From Streptomyces sp. GQFP (GTDB lineage: Bacteria > Actinomycetota > Actinomycetes > Streptomycetales > Streptomycetaceae): a stretch of DNA of 64,000 bases. Shown piece by piece: positions 1-8,941 of this stretch. Below the pieces are notes generated by a model. It saw only the letters and a list, made by a program, of their open reading frames with translations. It was not told the DNA's origin and searched no databases. The translations under genes and the position numbers were made by a program. Positions within the stretch are counted from its first letter, which is position 1; each line of letters opens with the position of its first letter. The stretch lies in NCBI RefSeq assembly GCF_021545335.1, contig NZ_CP089312.1, positions 4,154,001 to 4,218,000 of the forward strand, written 5' to 3'.

Positions 1-60
1 CGAGGCCGGTGTCGGTGACCCGGGTCCGCGGTGTCAGTGGTGCCGGATACGGTTCGTCCC

Positions 61-1470
61 ATGGCTGCCCGTACGAAGACCGCGAAGGACCGACCGTCCT
101 ACCGCTGCACCGAGTGTGGCTGGCAGACGGTCAAGTGGCTCGGCCGCTGCTCCGAGTGCCAGGCGTGGGGCACGGTCGAGGAGTACGGCGCGCCCGCGGT
201 CCGTACGACGGCACCGGGCCGTGTCACCACCTCCGCGCTCCCCATCGGCCAGGTCGACGGCCGCCAGGCCACCGCCCGCTCCACCGGCGTACCCGAGTTC
301 GACCGCGTGCTCGGCGGTGGACTGGTCCCGGGGGCCGTGGTCCTGCTGGCCGGTGAACCGGGCGTCGGCAAGTCGACCCTCCTCCTCGACGTGGCGGCGA
401 AGTCGGCGAGCGACGAGCACCGCACGCTCTACATCACGGGTGAGGAGTCCGCGAGCCAGGTCCGGCTGCGCGCCGACCGCATCAAGGCGATCGACGACCA
501 CCTGTACCTCGCGGCGGAGACGGACCTCGCGGCCGTCCTGGGCCACCTGGACGCCGTCAAGCCGTCCCTCCTGATCCTCGACTCCGTCCAGACCGTCGCC
601 TCGCCCGAGATCGACGGCGCCGCGGGCGGCATGGCGCAGGTCCGTGAGGTCGCCGGGGCGCTGATCCGCGCCTCCAAGGAGCGCGGGATGTCGACGCTCC
701 TGGTGGGGCATGTCACCAAGGACGGCGCGATCGCGGGGCCACGCCTCCTGGAGCACCTGGTGGACGTGGTCCTGTCCTTCGAGGGCGACCGCCATGCGCG
801 CCTCCGCCTCGTGCGGGGCGTCAAGAACCGCTACGGCACGACGGACGAGGTCGGCTGCTTCGAGCTGCACGACGAGGGCATCACGGGCCTCGCCGACCCG
901 AGCGGCCTGTTCCTGACGCGGCGCGCCGAGCCGGTGCCCGGGACCTGTCTGACCGTCACCCTGGAGGGCCGCCGCCCGCTCGTCGCCGAGGTGCAGGCGC
1001 TGACTGTCGACTCGCAGATCCCGTCCCCCCGGCGGACGACCTCGGGCCTGGAGACGTCCCGGGTCTCGATGATGCTCGCGGTTCTCGAACAACGGGGCAG
1101 GATCAGCGCCCTCGGAAAGCGGGACATCTATTCGGCCACGGTGGGCGGAGTGAAGCTCTCCGAGCCCGCCGCGGACCTCGCGATCGCCCTCGCGCTGGCC
1201 TCCGCCGCGAGCGACACCCCGTTGCCCAAAAACCTGGTCGCGATCGGCGAAGTGGGCCTCGCGGGCGAGGTCAGAAGGGTGACGGGGGTCCAGCGCCGAC
1301 TGGCCGAGGCCCACCGTCTGGGCTTCACCCACGCCCTCGTTCCGTCCGATCCCGGCAAGATCCCCGCCGGTATGAAGGTCATCGAAGTCGCCGACATGGG
1401 GGATGCTCTCCAGGTGCTCCCGAGGTCGCGTAGGCGAGAGGCCCCACGGGAGGCGGAGGACCGCCGGTAG
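61..1470 (+). CDS. radA: DNA repair protein RadA (Sms)
   Basis: RadA is a RecA-like ATPase that helps branch migration and processing of recombination intermediates. The 469-residue product begins with a C4 zinc finger (C16, C19, C30, C33). A RecA-type core follows with Walker A GEPGVGKST near residue 100 and the RadA-specific KNRYG motif near residue 265. The C-terminal third is the Lon-protease-like domain. The ATG at 61 was chosen because family members begin just before the zinc finger; an in-frame GTG at 31 would add ten unconserved residues. It is followed after 81 nt by disA, the usual radA-disA pair. RadA binds DisA in other Gram-positives, so a functional partnership is likely. Confidence 0.96.
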   Translation: MAARTKTAKDRPSYRCTECGWQTVKWLGRCSECQAWGTVEEYGAPAVRTTAPGRVTTSALPIGQVDGRQATARSTGVPEFDRVLGGGLVPGAVVLLAGEPGVGKSTLLLDVAAKSASDEHRTLYITGEESASQVRLRADRIKAIDDHLYLAAETDLAAVLGHLDAVKPSLLILDSVQTVASPEIDGAAGGMAQVREVAGALIRASKERGMSTLLVGHVTKDGAIAGPRLLEHLVDVVLSFEGDRHARLRLVRGVKNRYGTTDEVGCFELHDEGITGLADPSGLFLTRRAEPVPGTCLTVTLEGRRPLVAEVQALTVDSQIPSPRRTTSGLETSRVSMMLAVLEQRGRISALGKRDIYSATVGGVKLSEPAADLAIALALASAASDTPLPKNLVAIGEVGLAGEVRRVTGVQRRLAEAHRLGFTHALVPSDPGKIPAGMKVIEVADMGDALQVLPRSRRREAPREAEDRR

Positions 1471-1551
1471 ACTTTGCCCAGGTCTCGCCCGTGCGTACGA
1501 ACCCAGTGTGCGAAACGGGGGCACCCCAGAACCTGCGACCGGAGGAGTGCA

Positions 1552-2676
1552 GTGGCAGCCAACGACCGGGCAGCAGCTCCCGGAAAGTCCGGTGGGAGCT
1601 CCGGTGCCGATGGCCTGATGCGCGCCTCACTGAGCGCCGTGGCACCTGGCACGGCCCTGCGCGACGGGCTTGAACGGATTCTCCGCGGCAACACCGGCGG
1701 ACTCATCGTGCTCGGCTCCGACAAGACCGTCGAGGCGATGTGCACGGGCGGTTTCGTCCTGGACGTCGAGTTCTCGGCGACCCGGCTGCGCGAGCTGTGC
1801 AAGCTCGACGGCGGCATCGTGGTCTCGTCGGACCTGTCCAAGATCCTGCGGGCCGGTGTCCAGCTGGTCCCCGACCCGACGATCCCCACCGAGGAGACGG
1901 GCACCCGGCACCGCACCGCCGACCGTGTGTCGAAGCAGGTGGGCTTCTCGGTCGTCTCCGTCTCCCAGTCCATGCGCCTGATCGCGCTGTACGTGGACGG
2001 CCAGCGCCGTGTCCTGGAGGACTCGGCCGCGATCCTGTCCCGCGCGAACCAGGCCCTGGCGACCCTGGAGCGCTACAAGCTCCGCCTGGACGAGGTCGCG
2101 GGCACGCTCTCCGCGCTGGAGATCGAGGACCTGGTGACGGTCCGGGACGTCTCCGCGGTCGTCCAGCGCCTGGAGATGGTCCGCCTCATCGCGACGGAAA
2201 TCGCCGAGTACGTGCTGGAGTTGGGCACCGACGGACGCCTCCTGGCCCTCCAGCTGGACGAGTTGATCGCGGGCGTGGAGCCGGAACGCGAGCTGGTGGT
2301 CCGGGACTACGTCCCCGAGCCGACCGCCAAACGCTCCCGCACGGTCGACGAGGCGCTCGCGGAACTCGACGCCCTCAGCCACGCCGAACTCCTCGAACTC
2401 TCCACGGTGGCCAAGGCCCTGGGCTACACGGGCTCACCCGAGACCCTCGACTCGGCGGTCTCCCCCCGCGGCTTCCGCCTCCTGGCGAAGGTGCCACGCC
2501 TGCCCGGCGCGATCATCGACCGCCTGGTGGAACACTTCGGCGGCCTGCAGAAGCTGCTGGCGGCGAGCGTCGACGACCTCCAGACGGTGGACGGGGTCGG
2601 CGAGGCGAGGGCACGGAGCGTGCGGGAGGGGCTTTCGCGGCTGGCGGAGTCGTCGATCCTGGAGCGGTACGTGTAG
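1552..2676 (+). CDS. disA: diadenylate cyclase DisA (c-di-AMP synthase, DNA-integrity scanning)
   Basis: DisA makes cyclic di-AMP from two ATP and pauses on branched DNA. The 374-residue protein has an N-terminal DAC domain carrying the RHR motif (GTRHRTADR). The usual DGA motif reads DGG (KLDGGIVVSSD). A helical linker and a C-terminal helix-hairpin-helix DNA-binding domain (VDGVGEARARSVREGL) follow. The GTG at 1552 is preceded by a good GGAGGAG ribosome site at 1541-1547 and gives the family length; upstream in-frame codons lack such a site. It sits downstream of radA and ends 20 nt from the stop of a convergent gene. Confidence 0.96.
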   Translation: MAANDRAAAPGKSGGSSGADGLMRASLSAVAPGTALRDGLERILRGNTGGLIVLGSDKTVEAMCTGGFVLDVEFSATRLRELCKLDGGIVVSSDLSKILRAGVQLVPDPTIPTEETGTRHRTADRVSKQVGFSVVSVSQSMRLIALYVDGQRRVLEDSAAILSRANQALATLERYKLRLDEVAGTLSALEIEDLVTVRDVSAVVQRLEMVRLIATEIAEYVLELGTDGRLLALQLDELIAGVEPERELVVRDYVPEPTAKRSRTVDEALAELDALSHAELLELSTVAKALGYTGSPETLDSAVSPRGFRLLAKVPRLPGAIIDRLVEHFGGLQKLLAASVDDLQTVDGVGEARARSVREGLSRLAESSILERYV

Positions 2677-2695
2677 CTGGGCCCGGGGGGCTTGC

Positions 2696-3550
2696 TCAGT
2701 CGTTGTCAAGCACGAAGGACGTCTGGGCCTTGGTGAACCCCTGGGCCTGCGCCTCGACCAGGTAGGTGCCGGCCGTCGCCGTCGCTGTCCCCGCCTCCGG
2801 TGTGGCGCACTCGGGGGCGCTCGCCTTGCGGTCCCACTCGAAGGTGTACGTGATGCTGTCGCCGGCCGAGACCCGGAACAGCAGACCCGACGTGTCCTTG
2901 GGGCAGTCGTCCGAGGACCAGATGTCGTCGTCGCTGCTCGCCTGCGTGATCGTCACCACGGCCGACTCCGGGCCGAGGTCGATCTTGCAGTCGTTGGCGG
3001 AGGAGTTCTTGGCGACCAGCTGGAAGGTGGGCGTCTCGTCGGGCGCGTACGAGTTCTGGACGCTGCGCAGGCTCAACTGGACGATGCCGGGCGTGCAGTT
3101 GGGCAGGGTGGAACCGGCCGGAAGGGTGTCGCCGCTGCCTACGCTGCCGTTGACGCCGTCGTCCGTGCCGGTGCCGCCACCGGTCCCGGCGGACCCGCTG
3201 CCGCCACCGGAACCGGCCGAACCTTCCGACCCGCCCGAGCCAGTTGAGCCCCCGGAAGCAGAACCAGAGCCGGAACTGGTGCCCGAGCCGCCGCCGCTGG
3301 TGTCCGTGTCCCCCGACTCGTCGCGTCCGCCCGGGGCTTGACTGATCGCGGGGCCCGAACCGGACGGGCCCGGGGTGATCGTCTGCACAGGGTTCTTGCC
3401 GTTGGCACCGTCCGTGCCGTTGTTCCCGCCTCCGCCGCCGGAGGCGACGACCCAGACGACCAGCAGCGTCAACAGGGCGAGCACAGACAGCAGAACGGCC
3501 CTCCGTCGCCAGTAGATGGAGGAGGGAAGCGGCCCGACCGGATTGCGCAT
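2696..3550 (-). CDS. Ser/Gly-rich membrane-anchored or secreted protein
   Basis: Function unknown. The 284-residue protein starts with a short basic cytoplasmic tail (about residues 1-17) and one hydrophobic segment (about 18-37). A long Gly/Ser/Thr-rich low-complexity linker (about 40-150) follows. The globular C-terminal part has four cysteines (CTPG, DCKID, DDCPK, PECAT) and a beta-rich pattern like an immunoglobulin-type or BsuPI-like fold. That architecture suggests an extracellular domain held off the membrane by a flexible stalk. The ATG at 3550 precedes the basic tail directly; the upstream in-frame extension looks non-coding. It is convergent with disA and divergent from mutY across a long inverted repeat. 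Confidence 0.8.
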   Translation of the reverse strand: MRNPVGPLPSSIYWRRRAVLLSVLALLTLLVVWVVASGGGGGNNGTDGANGKNPVQTITPGPSGSGPAISQAPGGRDESGDTDTSGGGSGTSSGSGSASGGSTGSGGSEGSAGSGGGSGSAGTGGGTGTDDGVNGSVGSGDTLPAGSTLPNCTPGIVQLSLRSVQNSYAPDETPTFQLVAKNSSANDCKIDLGPESAVVTITQASSDDDIWSSDDCPKDTSGLLFRVSAGDSITYTFEWDRKASAPECATPEAGTATATAGTYLVEAQAQGFTKAQTSFVLDND

Positions 3551-3670
3551 AGATCCCACGGCGCAAACTGTACGAGAGATCGGCCCGTGCACTCGCCCCA
3601 CCCGCCGCCGGGTGCACAACTTTTCCGGATCATCATCCCGGCGAACTCCTCCGGAGGAGCAGGCAGTTCA

Positions 3671-3900
3671 CGCCCCCGCCGCCCCTACCCGTCCCATCCT
3701 TGGGGGCTGCCGCCCCCAGACCCCCGCTGTCGGCCTGAACGGCCTCGTCCTCAAACGCCGGACGGGCTGGGGGGTGCCGGCCGGTGCTTGATCTTTTAGC
3801 CCGTCCGGCGTTTGAGGACAAGGCCCGTTCAGGGCCGACAGCGGGGGTTCGGGGGCGGCAGCCCCCGAGGATGGGAACGGGTAAGGGCGGCGGGGGCGAA
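3671..3900. repeat. long inverted repeat, family 1 copy A
   Basis: The left arm (about 3671-3775) and right arm (about 3798-3900) are reverse complements over about 100 nt. Each arm carries the core GTCCGGCGTTTGAGGAC next to a GGGGGCTGCCGCCCCC-type hairpin, and the outer ends read CGCCCCCGCCGCCC / GGGCGGCGGGGGCG. It fills most of the 417-bp gap between two divergent genes. Related copies lie at 8664-8939 and 19351-19521. No ORF with coding character or terminal transposase is present. It is an intergenic REP/MITE-like palindrome of unknown role, able to form a very long hairpin. Confidence 0.85.
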
Positions 3901-3967
3901 ACAAACCCGTCCGCACCGCACCGCATCGCACACCCCCGCACCCCCACATGGCAGGATCGAACCCGCC

Positions 3968-4885
3968 ATGACTGCGCCCACGAAACCCCCGCACCGCGAC
4001 GCCGACACCCCCGCCACCGACCTCCACTCCCCGGTCATCGACTGGTTCGACGAGCACGCCCGAGACCTCCCCTGGCGCCGCCCCGACGCCGGCCCCTGGG
4101 GCGTGATGGTCAGCGAGTTCATGCTCCAGCAGACCCCCGTCAGCCGCGTACTGCCCGTCTACGAGCAGTGGCTCACCAACTGGCCCCGCCCCGCCGACCT
4201 CGCCAAGGACGCCCCCGGCGAAGCCGTCCGCGCCTGGGGCCGCCTCGGCTACCCCCGCCGCGCCCTGCGCCTGCACGGCGCCGCGGTCGCCATAACGGAA
4301 CGCCACGGCGGCGACGTACCCACCGACCACTCCCAACTGCTCGCCCTGCCCGGCATCGGCGAGTACACCGCCGCCGCCGTCGCCTCCTTCGCCTACGGCC
4401 AGCGGCACGCCGTACTGGACACGAACGTCCGCCGGGTCTTCGCCCGCGCCGTCACCGGCGTCCAGTACCCCCCGAACGCCACCACCGCCGCCGAACGCAA
4501 GCTCGCCCGCGCCCTGTTGCCGGACGACGAGCAGACGGCCGCCCGCTGGGCCGCGGCCTCCATGGAACTCGGCGCGCTCGTCTGCACGGCCAGGAACGAG
4601 ACCTGCCACAGCTGTCCGATCGCCGCCCAGTGCGCCTGGCGGCTCGCCGGGAAGCCCGAGCACGAGGGCCCGGCCCGCCGCGGTCAGACGTACGCGGGCA
4701 CGGACCGCCAGGTGCGCGGCAAGCTGCTCGCCGTACTCCGCGAGGCCCACAGCCCAGTACCGCAGGCGGCGCTCGACCGGGTGTGGCACGAGCCGGTGCA
4801 GCGCGCCCGGGCCCTGGACGGACTCGTCTCGGACGGTCTGGTCGAGCCCCTCCCGGGCGGGCTGTACCGCCTGCCGCACAGCTGA
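3968..4885 (+). CDS. mutY: A/G-specific adenine DNA glycosylase MutY
   Basis: MutY removes adenine mispaired with 8-oxoguanine. The 305-residue protein shows the catalytic Glu50 (SEFMLQQT), the helix-hairpin-helix LPGIGEYTAAAVASF (about 127-141) with the catalytic Asp151 (VLDTNVRRV), and the [4Fe-4S] ligand pattern C206-x6-C213-x2-C216-x5-C222. The C-terminal tail is short, so the MutT-like 8-oxoG recognition domain of E. coli MutY is reduced, as is common in actinobacteria. The ATG at 3968 follows the end of the inverted repeat by about 70 nt. Longer in-frame starts would run into the repeat and were rejected. Confidence 0.95.
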   Translation: MTAPTKPPHRDADTPATDLHSPVIDWFDEHARDLPWRRPDAGPWGVMVSEFMLQQTPVSRVLPVYEQWLTNWPRPADLAKDAPGEAVRAWGRLGYPRRALRLHGAAVAITERHGGDVPTDHSQLLALPGIGEYTAAAVASFAYGQRHAVLDTNVRRVFARAVTGVQYPPNATTAAERKLARALLPDDEQTAARWAAASMELGALVCTARNETCHSCPIAAQCAWRLAGKPEHEGPARRGQTYAGTDRQVRGKLLAVLREAHSPVPQAALDRVWHEPVQRARALDGLVSDGLVEPLPGGLYRLPHS

Positions 4886-5155
4886 GACACATCCCGGGAC
4901 ACAGACTCGGCCTTCCGTAACGCGTCAAACACTCCTCCCCCACCCTCCAAATCACCCCACACCACCACCAATTACCCCTCCCGCTTACCCCTTCCCTACT
5001 TCCGTTACACAACCGACGGACAGCCGCGCGCTCCCCGCAGGCTGGCTCGGACAGCTCCGTGACAACCCCTCCGTAGCTTCATCCCTGTACAGACCACAGG
5101 GCAGTGAAAGCCGGCCGGCAGGCGGGTCGGAAACGGGGATCGGAGGCGGTTGGAC

Positions 5156-5698
5156 ATGACGCAGCAGGGCGAGGTGCTCGAATTCGAGGAGTACGTCCGC
5201 ACACGGCAGGACGCGCTGTTGCGCAGCGCCCGTCGACTGGTCCCGGACCCCGTCGACGCCCAGGACCTGCTGCAGACGGCGCTCGTACGGACGTACGGCC
5301 GCTGGGACGGCATAGCGGACAAGCGGCTCGCGGACGCCTACCTCCGCCGGGTGATGATCAACACCCGGACCGAGTGGTGGCGGGCACGCAAGCTGGAGGA
5401 AGTGCCCACCGAGCAGCTTCCGGACGCGTGTGTGGACGACTCCACCGAACAGCACGCGGACCGCGCCCTCCTGATAGACGTCATGAAGGTGCTCGCACCC
5501 AAGCAGCGCAGTGTCGTCGTGCTGCGACACTGGGAGCAGATGTCCACGGAGGAGACGGCCGCCGCCCTCGGCATGTCGGCCGGAACGGTCAAGAGCACGC
5601 TGCACCGGGCGCTCGCCCGGCTCCGGGAGGAGCTGGAGGCCCGCGATCTGGACGCACGCGCGCTGGAGCATGAGGAGCGGGAGCGTTGCGCGGCCTAG
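5156..5698 (+). CDS. sigE: ECF sigma factor SigE (cell-envelope stress)
   Basis: This 180-residue protein is a group 4 sigma factor of the SigE type. Region 2 spans about residues 15-85 (FEEYVRTRQDALLRSARRL, DLLQTALVRTY, WWRARK). Region 4 spans about 115-165 and has the HTH MSTEETAAALGMSAGTVKSTLHRAL. It heads an operon with a lipoprotein, a response regulator and a sensor kinase, the sigE-cseABC arrangement of S. coelicolor. There CseB/CseC activate sigE on cell-wall damage and no classical anti-sigma is used. The ATG at 5156 has GGAGG at 5142-5146; a TTG at 5150 is too close to that site. Confidence 0.95.
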   Translation: MTQQGEVLEFEEYVRTRQDALLRSARRLVPDPVDAQDLLQTALVRTYGRWDGIADKRLADAYLRRVMINTRTEWWRARKLEEVPTEQLPDACVDDSTEQHADRALLIDVMKVLAPKQRSVVVLRHWEQMSTEETAAALGMSAGTVKSTLHRALARLREELEARDLDARALEHEERERCAA

Positions 5699-6513
5699 GC
5701 ACAGGGGCGACCGGTCCCGGGGTCCCACGGGCACGGACGGGGACAGGCGCAGGGACGGATTCGGACGCGGACCCGTCTTCGGGTCCGGGTCCGGGTGGCG
5801 GTCCCGATCCGGGTGCTGGCTCACGGGGGTGGCAGGGGCACGGCTCGGGGCTGCTCACGCACCCGACTCCGTCCACCCCTGCCCGGCGGGCCTTTCAGGC
5901 GGTGATCACGGCTACGGCCGTGCTCGCCGCCCTCGCCCTTTTCGTCACCGCCTGCGCCACCGGCGGCACCGGCGCCCGTGACGAGGGTCCGGCCGGCGCG
6001 GACGCCGCCGCGGGCAAGCTGAACCCCACGCCCTCGCCCTCCGCGTACGCCACGACGGACGACGTGGACGGGGTCCAGCTCGTCATGGACGACCCGGGGG
6101 TCGCGGCCTCGGTCAAGCGCGCGCTGAAGCCGTGCGTCGGGGACGAGTACCCCGTCGACGTGTCGTACGGCGATCTGACCGGCGGGGCCTCGGACGACGT
6201 CGTCGTCAATGTCATGACGTGCAGCGATGCCGTCGGCGTCGGGTCGTACGTGTACCGCGAGTCGGGCAGCGGCACCGGCTACCGGAACGTCTTCCGGGCC
6301 GAGGAGTCCCCCGTCTACGCGGAGATAGACCGGGGCGACCTGGTGGTCACCAAACAGGTGTACAAGAAGGACGACCCGGTGACGAGCCCGTCGGGCGAGA
6401 ATGTGATCACCTACCGGTGGACGGCGGGCCGCTTCACCCTGGAGTACCGCACGCACAACGAGTACAGCAGCGCGGTCGACGGCGACACCGCGCCGACGAC
6501 GGACCCCAACTGA
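5686..6513 (+). CDS. cseA: lipoprotein CseA, modulator of the CseB/CseC system
   Basis: This protein has a lipobox (FVTAC, Cys at about residue 86 from the TTG) after a hydrophobic segment, followed by a soluble extracytoplasmic domain of about 190 residues. It lies between sigE and cseB, the position of CseA, which dampens sigE expression in S. coelicolor. The TTG at 5686 overlaps sigE by 13 nt and has a good upstream GAGGAGCGGGAG. It would however place about 70 Gly/Pro/Asp-rich residues before the signal peptide. A GTG at 5902 begins directly at the hydrophobic segment but would give a very short signal peptide, so the true start is unresolved. Confidence 0.82.
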   Translation: MRGLGTGATGPGVPRARTGTGAGTDSDADPSSGPGPGGGPDPGAGSRGWQGHGSGLLTHPTPSTPARRAFQAVITATAVLAALALFVTACATGGTGARDEGPAGADAAAGKLNPTPSPSAYATTDDVDGVQLVMDDPGVAASVKRALKPCVGDEYPVDVSYGDLTGGASDDVVVNVMTCSDAVGVGSYVYRESGSGTGYRNVFRAEESPVYAEIDRGDLVVTKQVYKKDDPVTSPSGENVITYRWTAGRFTLEYRTHNEYSSAVDGDTAPTTDPN

Positions 6514-6577
6514 CCCGACGCACGACCTGACGCACAAGACGCACAAGACGCATAAGACGAGAACTGAGAGCACCGGG

Positions 6578-7285
6578 ATGGCAGACCAGACCCACGTCCT
6601 CTTCGTCGAGGACGACGACGTCATCCGCGAGGCCACCCAACTCGCCCTGGAGCGGGACGGCTTCGCGGTCACCGCCATGCCCGACGGGCTGTCGGGCCTG
6701 GCGGCGTTCCGCGCGGACCGCCCCGACATCGCCCTGCTGGACGTCATGGTCCCGGGCCTCGACGGGGTCAGCCTGTGCCGCCGTATCCGCGACGAGTCCA
6801 CCGTGCCGGTGATCATGCTGTCGGCGCGCGCCGACTCCATCGACGTGGTCCTGGGCCTGGAGGCGGGCGCCGACGACTACGTCACCAAGCCGTTCGACGG
6901 TGCCGTCCTGGTCGCCCGGATCCGCGCGGTGCTGCGCCGCTTCGGTCACGCGAGCGGCCCGAACGCGGCGGGTGCGGAGGGCGGGGCGCCCGTGACCGGC
7001 GGGGTGCTCGTCTTCGGTGACCTGGAGATCGACACCGAGGGCATGGAGGTCCGCAAGGAGGGCCGGCCGGTGGCCCTGACACCCACCGAGATGCGGCTGC
7101 TGCTGGAGTTCTCGTCCGCGCCGGGCACGGTCCTCTCCCGCGACAAACTCCTCGAACGCGTGTGGGACTACGGCTGGGGCGGCGACACCCGCGTCGTCGA
7201 CGTCCATGTGCAGCGGCTGCGTACGAAGATCGGCCAGGACCGGATCGAGACGGTCCGCGGCTTCGGCTACAAGTTGAAGGCCTGA
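6578..7285 (+). CDS. cseB: response regulator CseB
   Basis: This is a 235-residue OmpR/PhoB-family regulator. The receiver domain (about 1-120) has the acidic pocket D12/D13, phospho-acceptor D55 (ALLDVMVPG) and the conserved Lys in VTKPFDG. The C-terminal winged helix (about 140-235) includes LTPTEMRLLLEF and VDVHVQRLRTKIG. In S. coelicolor CseB, phosphorylated by CseC, drives transcription from the sigE promoter. It starts 64 nt after cseA, with a short GACGCACAA-type direct repeat (about 6530-6558) between them, and is followed after 8 nt by cseC. Confidence 0.95.
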   Translation: MADQTHVLFVEDDDVIREATQLALERDGFAVTAMPDGLSGLAAFRADRPDIALLDVMVPGLDGVSLCRRIRDESTVPVIMLSARADSIDVVLGLEAGADDYVTKPFDGAVLVARIRAVLRRFGHASGPNAAGAEGGAPVTGGVLVFGDLEIDTEGMEVRKEGRPVALTPTEMRLLLEFSSAPGTVLSRDKLLERVWDYGWGGDTRVVDVHVQRLRTKIGQDRIETVRGFGYKLKA

Positions 7286-7293
7286 GCGGACCC

Positions 7294-8661
7294 ATGGGCG
7301 CAAGAGGAACCAGGATCAAGGGCCTCAGGCTCAGGGGCATCACAGGCCTTACGGGGATCCACACGGGGCTCCGATGGAAGCTGAGCGCCGCCATCGCGCT
7401 GGTCGGCGCACTCGTGGCGATCACGCTCAGCCTGGTCGTGCACAACGCGGCCCGGGTCTCGATGCTGGACAGCGCGCGCGATCTCGCGGACGAACGCGTC
7501 CTGATCGGGCAGAGCAACTACAACCTGTCGGGGCGGCCCAACTTCCCCGGCATCAAGGTCGACGACCCGAACCTGCCGCAGGAGCTGCGGGAGAAGGCGG
7601 CGGAGGGCCGCCGGGCGACCTATGTGACCGACCGGCCGGACGGGGTGCCGGACATCTGGGCGGCCGTGCCGCTCAAGGACGGCCACATCATGTCGCTGCA
7701 CACCGGGTTCACCGACCGCAGTACGGACATCATGGCCGACCTCGACCAGGCGCTGATCATCGGCTCGATCGCGGTCGTGCTGGGAGGCAGCGCGCTCGGT
7801 GTGCTGATCGGCGCGCAACTGTCGCGCCGGCTACGGAAGGCGGCGGCGGCCGCGAACCAGGTCGCCAGAGGCGAGACGGACGTACGAGTACGGGACGCCA
7901 TAGGCGGTGTCGTACGGGACGAGACCGACGACCTCGCCCGGGCGGTGGACGCGATGGCGGACACCCTGCAGCAGCGTCTTGAGGCGGAACGGCGGGTCAC
8001 GGCGGACATCGCGCACGAGCTGCGTACGCCGGTGACGGGACTGCTGACCGCCGCCGAACTCCTCCCTCCGGGCCGGCCGACGGAGCTGGTCCTGGACCGG
8101 GCGAAGGCGATGCGCACGCTGGTCGAGGACGTCCTGGAGGTGGCCCGGCTCGACGGGGCGTCGGAGCGGGCGGAGTTGCAGGACATCATGCTGGGTGAGT
8201 TCGTGGCGCGGCGGGTGATCGCGAAGGACCCGGAGATCGCCGTGCACGTGGTGCACGAGTCGGAGGTCACGACGGACCCGCGCCGCCTGGAGCGCGTGCT
8301 GTTCAACCTCCTCGCGAACGCTGCGCGGCACGGCAAGGCACCGATAGAGGTGTCGGTGGAGGGTCGGGTCATCCGCGTGCGCGACCACGGCGCGGGCTTC
8401 CCGGAGGACCTGTTGGCGGACGGCCCGAGCCGCTTCCGCACGGGCAGCAGCGACCGCTCGGGCCACGGCCACGGCCTCGGCCTCACGATCGCCGCAGGCC
8501 AGGCCCGAGTCCTGGGCGCCCGCCTCACGTTCCGCAACATACGCCCCCCGGGCGCCCCGGAGGACGTCCCCGCAGAGGGCGCGGTAGCAGTCCTGTGGCT
8601 CCCGGAACACGCCCCGACCAACACGGGCAGCTACCCGATGATGCCCCGCCCGAAGCCCTGA
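7294..8661 (+). CDS. cseC: sensor histidine kinase CseC
   Basis: This 455-residue membrane kinase senses envelope damage. A basic N-terminus is followed by TM1 (about 30-50), an extracytoplasmic sensor loop of about 100 residues and TM2 (about 150-172). The HAMP linker follows, then the HisKA box with His241 (DIAHELRTPVTG) and a HATPase domain with N-box (FNLLANAARHG) and G-boxes (DHGAGF, GHGLGL). The ATG at 7294 lies 8 nt beyond the cseB stop. The stop codon is immediately followed by inverted repeat copy B. It completes the sigE-cseABC operon. Confidence 0.95.
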   Translation: MGARGTRIKGLRLRGITGLTGIHTGLRWKLSAAIALVGALVAITLSLVVHNAARVSMLDSARDLADERVLIGQSNYNLSGRPNFPGIKVDDPNLPQELREKAAEGRRATYVTDRPDGVPDIWAAVPLKDGHIMSLHTGFTDRSTDIMADLDQALIIGSIAVVLGGSALGVLIGAQLSRRLRKAAAAANQVARGETDVRVRDAIGGVVRDETDDLARAVDAMADTLQQRLEAERRVTADIAHELRTPVTGLLTAAELLPPGRPTELVLDRAKAMRTLVEDVLEVARLDGASERAELQDIMLGEFVARRVIAKDPEIAVHVVHESEVTTDPRRLERVLFNLLANAARHGKAPIEVSVEGRVIRVRDHGAGFPEDLLADGPSRFRTGSSDRSGHGHGLGLTIAAGQARVLGARLTFRNIRPPGAPEDVPAEGAVAVLWLPEHAPTNTGSYPMMPRPKP

Positions 8662-8663
8662 GT

Positions 8664-8939
8664 TTCGCCCCCGCCGCCCTTACCCGTTCCCATCCCTGGG
8701 GGCTGCGCCCCCAGACCCCCCTGTCGGCCTGAACGGCCTCGTCCTCAAACGCCGGACGGGCTGGAGGGGGCTGGCCTGGGTGGGTAGAGGCGGGCTGAAC
8801 GGGCCTCGTCTTCGAACACCGGCCGGGGTTGGTCTTTCAGCCCGTCCGGCGTTTGAGGACAAGGCCCGTTCAGGGCCGACAGGGGGGTCTGGGGGCGCAG
8901 CCCCCAGGGATGGGAACGGGTAGGGGCGGCGGGGGCGAA
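8664..8939. repeat. long inverted repeat, family 1 copy B
   Basis: Copy B has the same arms as copy A (GTCCGGCGTTTGAGGAC core, GGGGGCTGCGCCCCC hairpin, CGCCCCCGCCGCCC ends). An extra diverged half-copy lies in the centre (about 8765-8840), as if one element had duplicated inside another. It fits exactly between two convergent genes: it begins 2 nt after the cseC stop and ends 2 nt before the stop of the MFS gene. It could serve as a bidirectional terminator. Confidence 0.85.
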
Positions 8940-8941
8940 CC

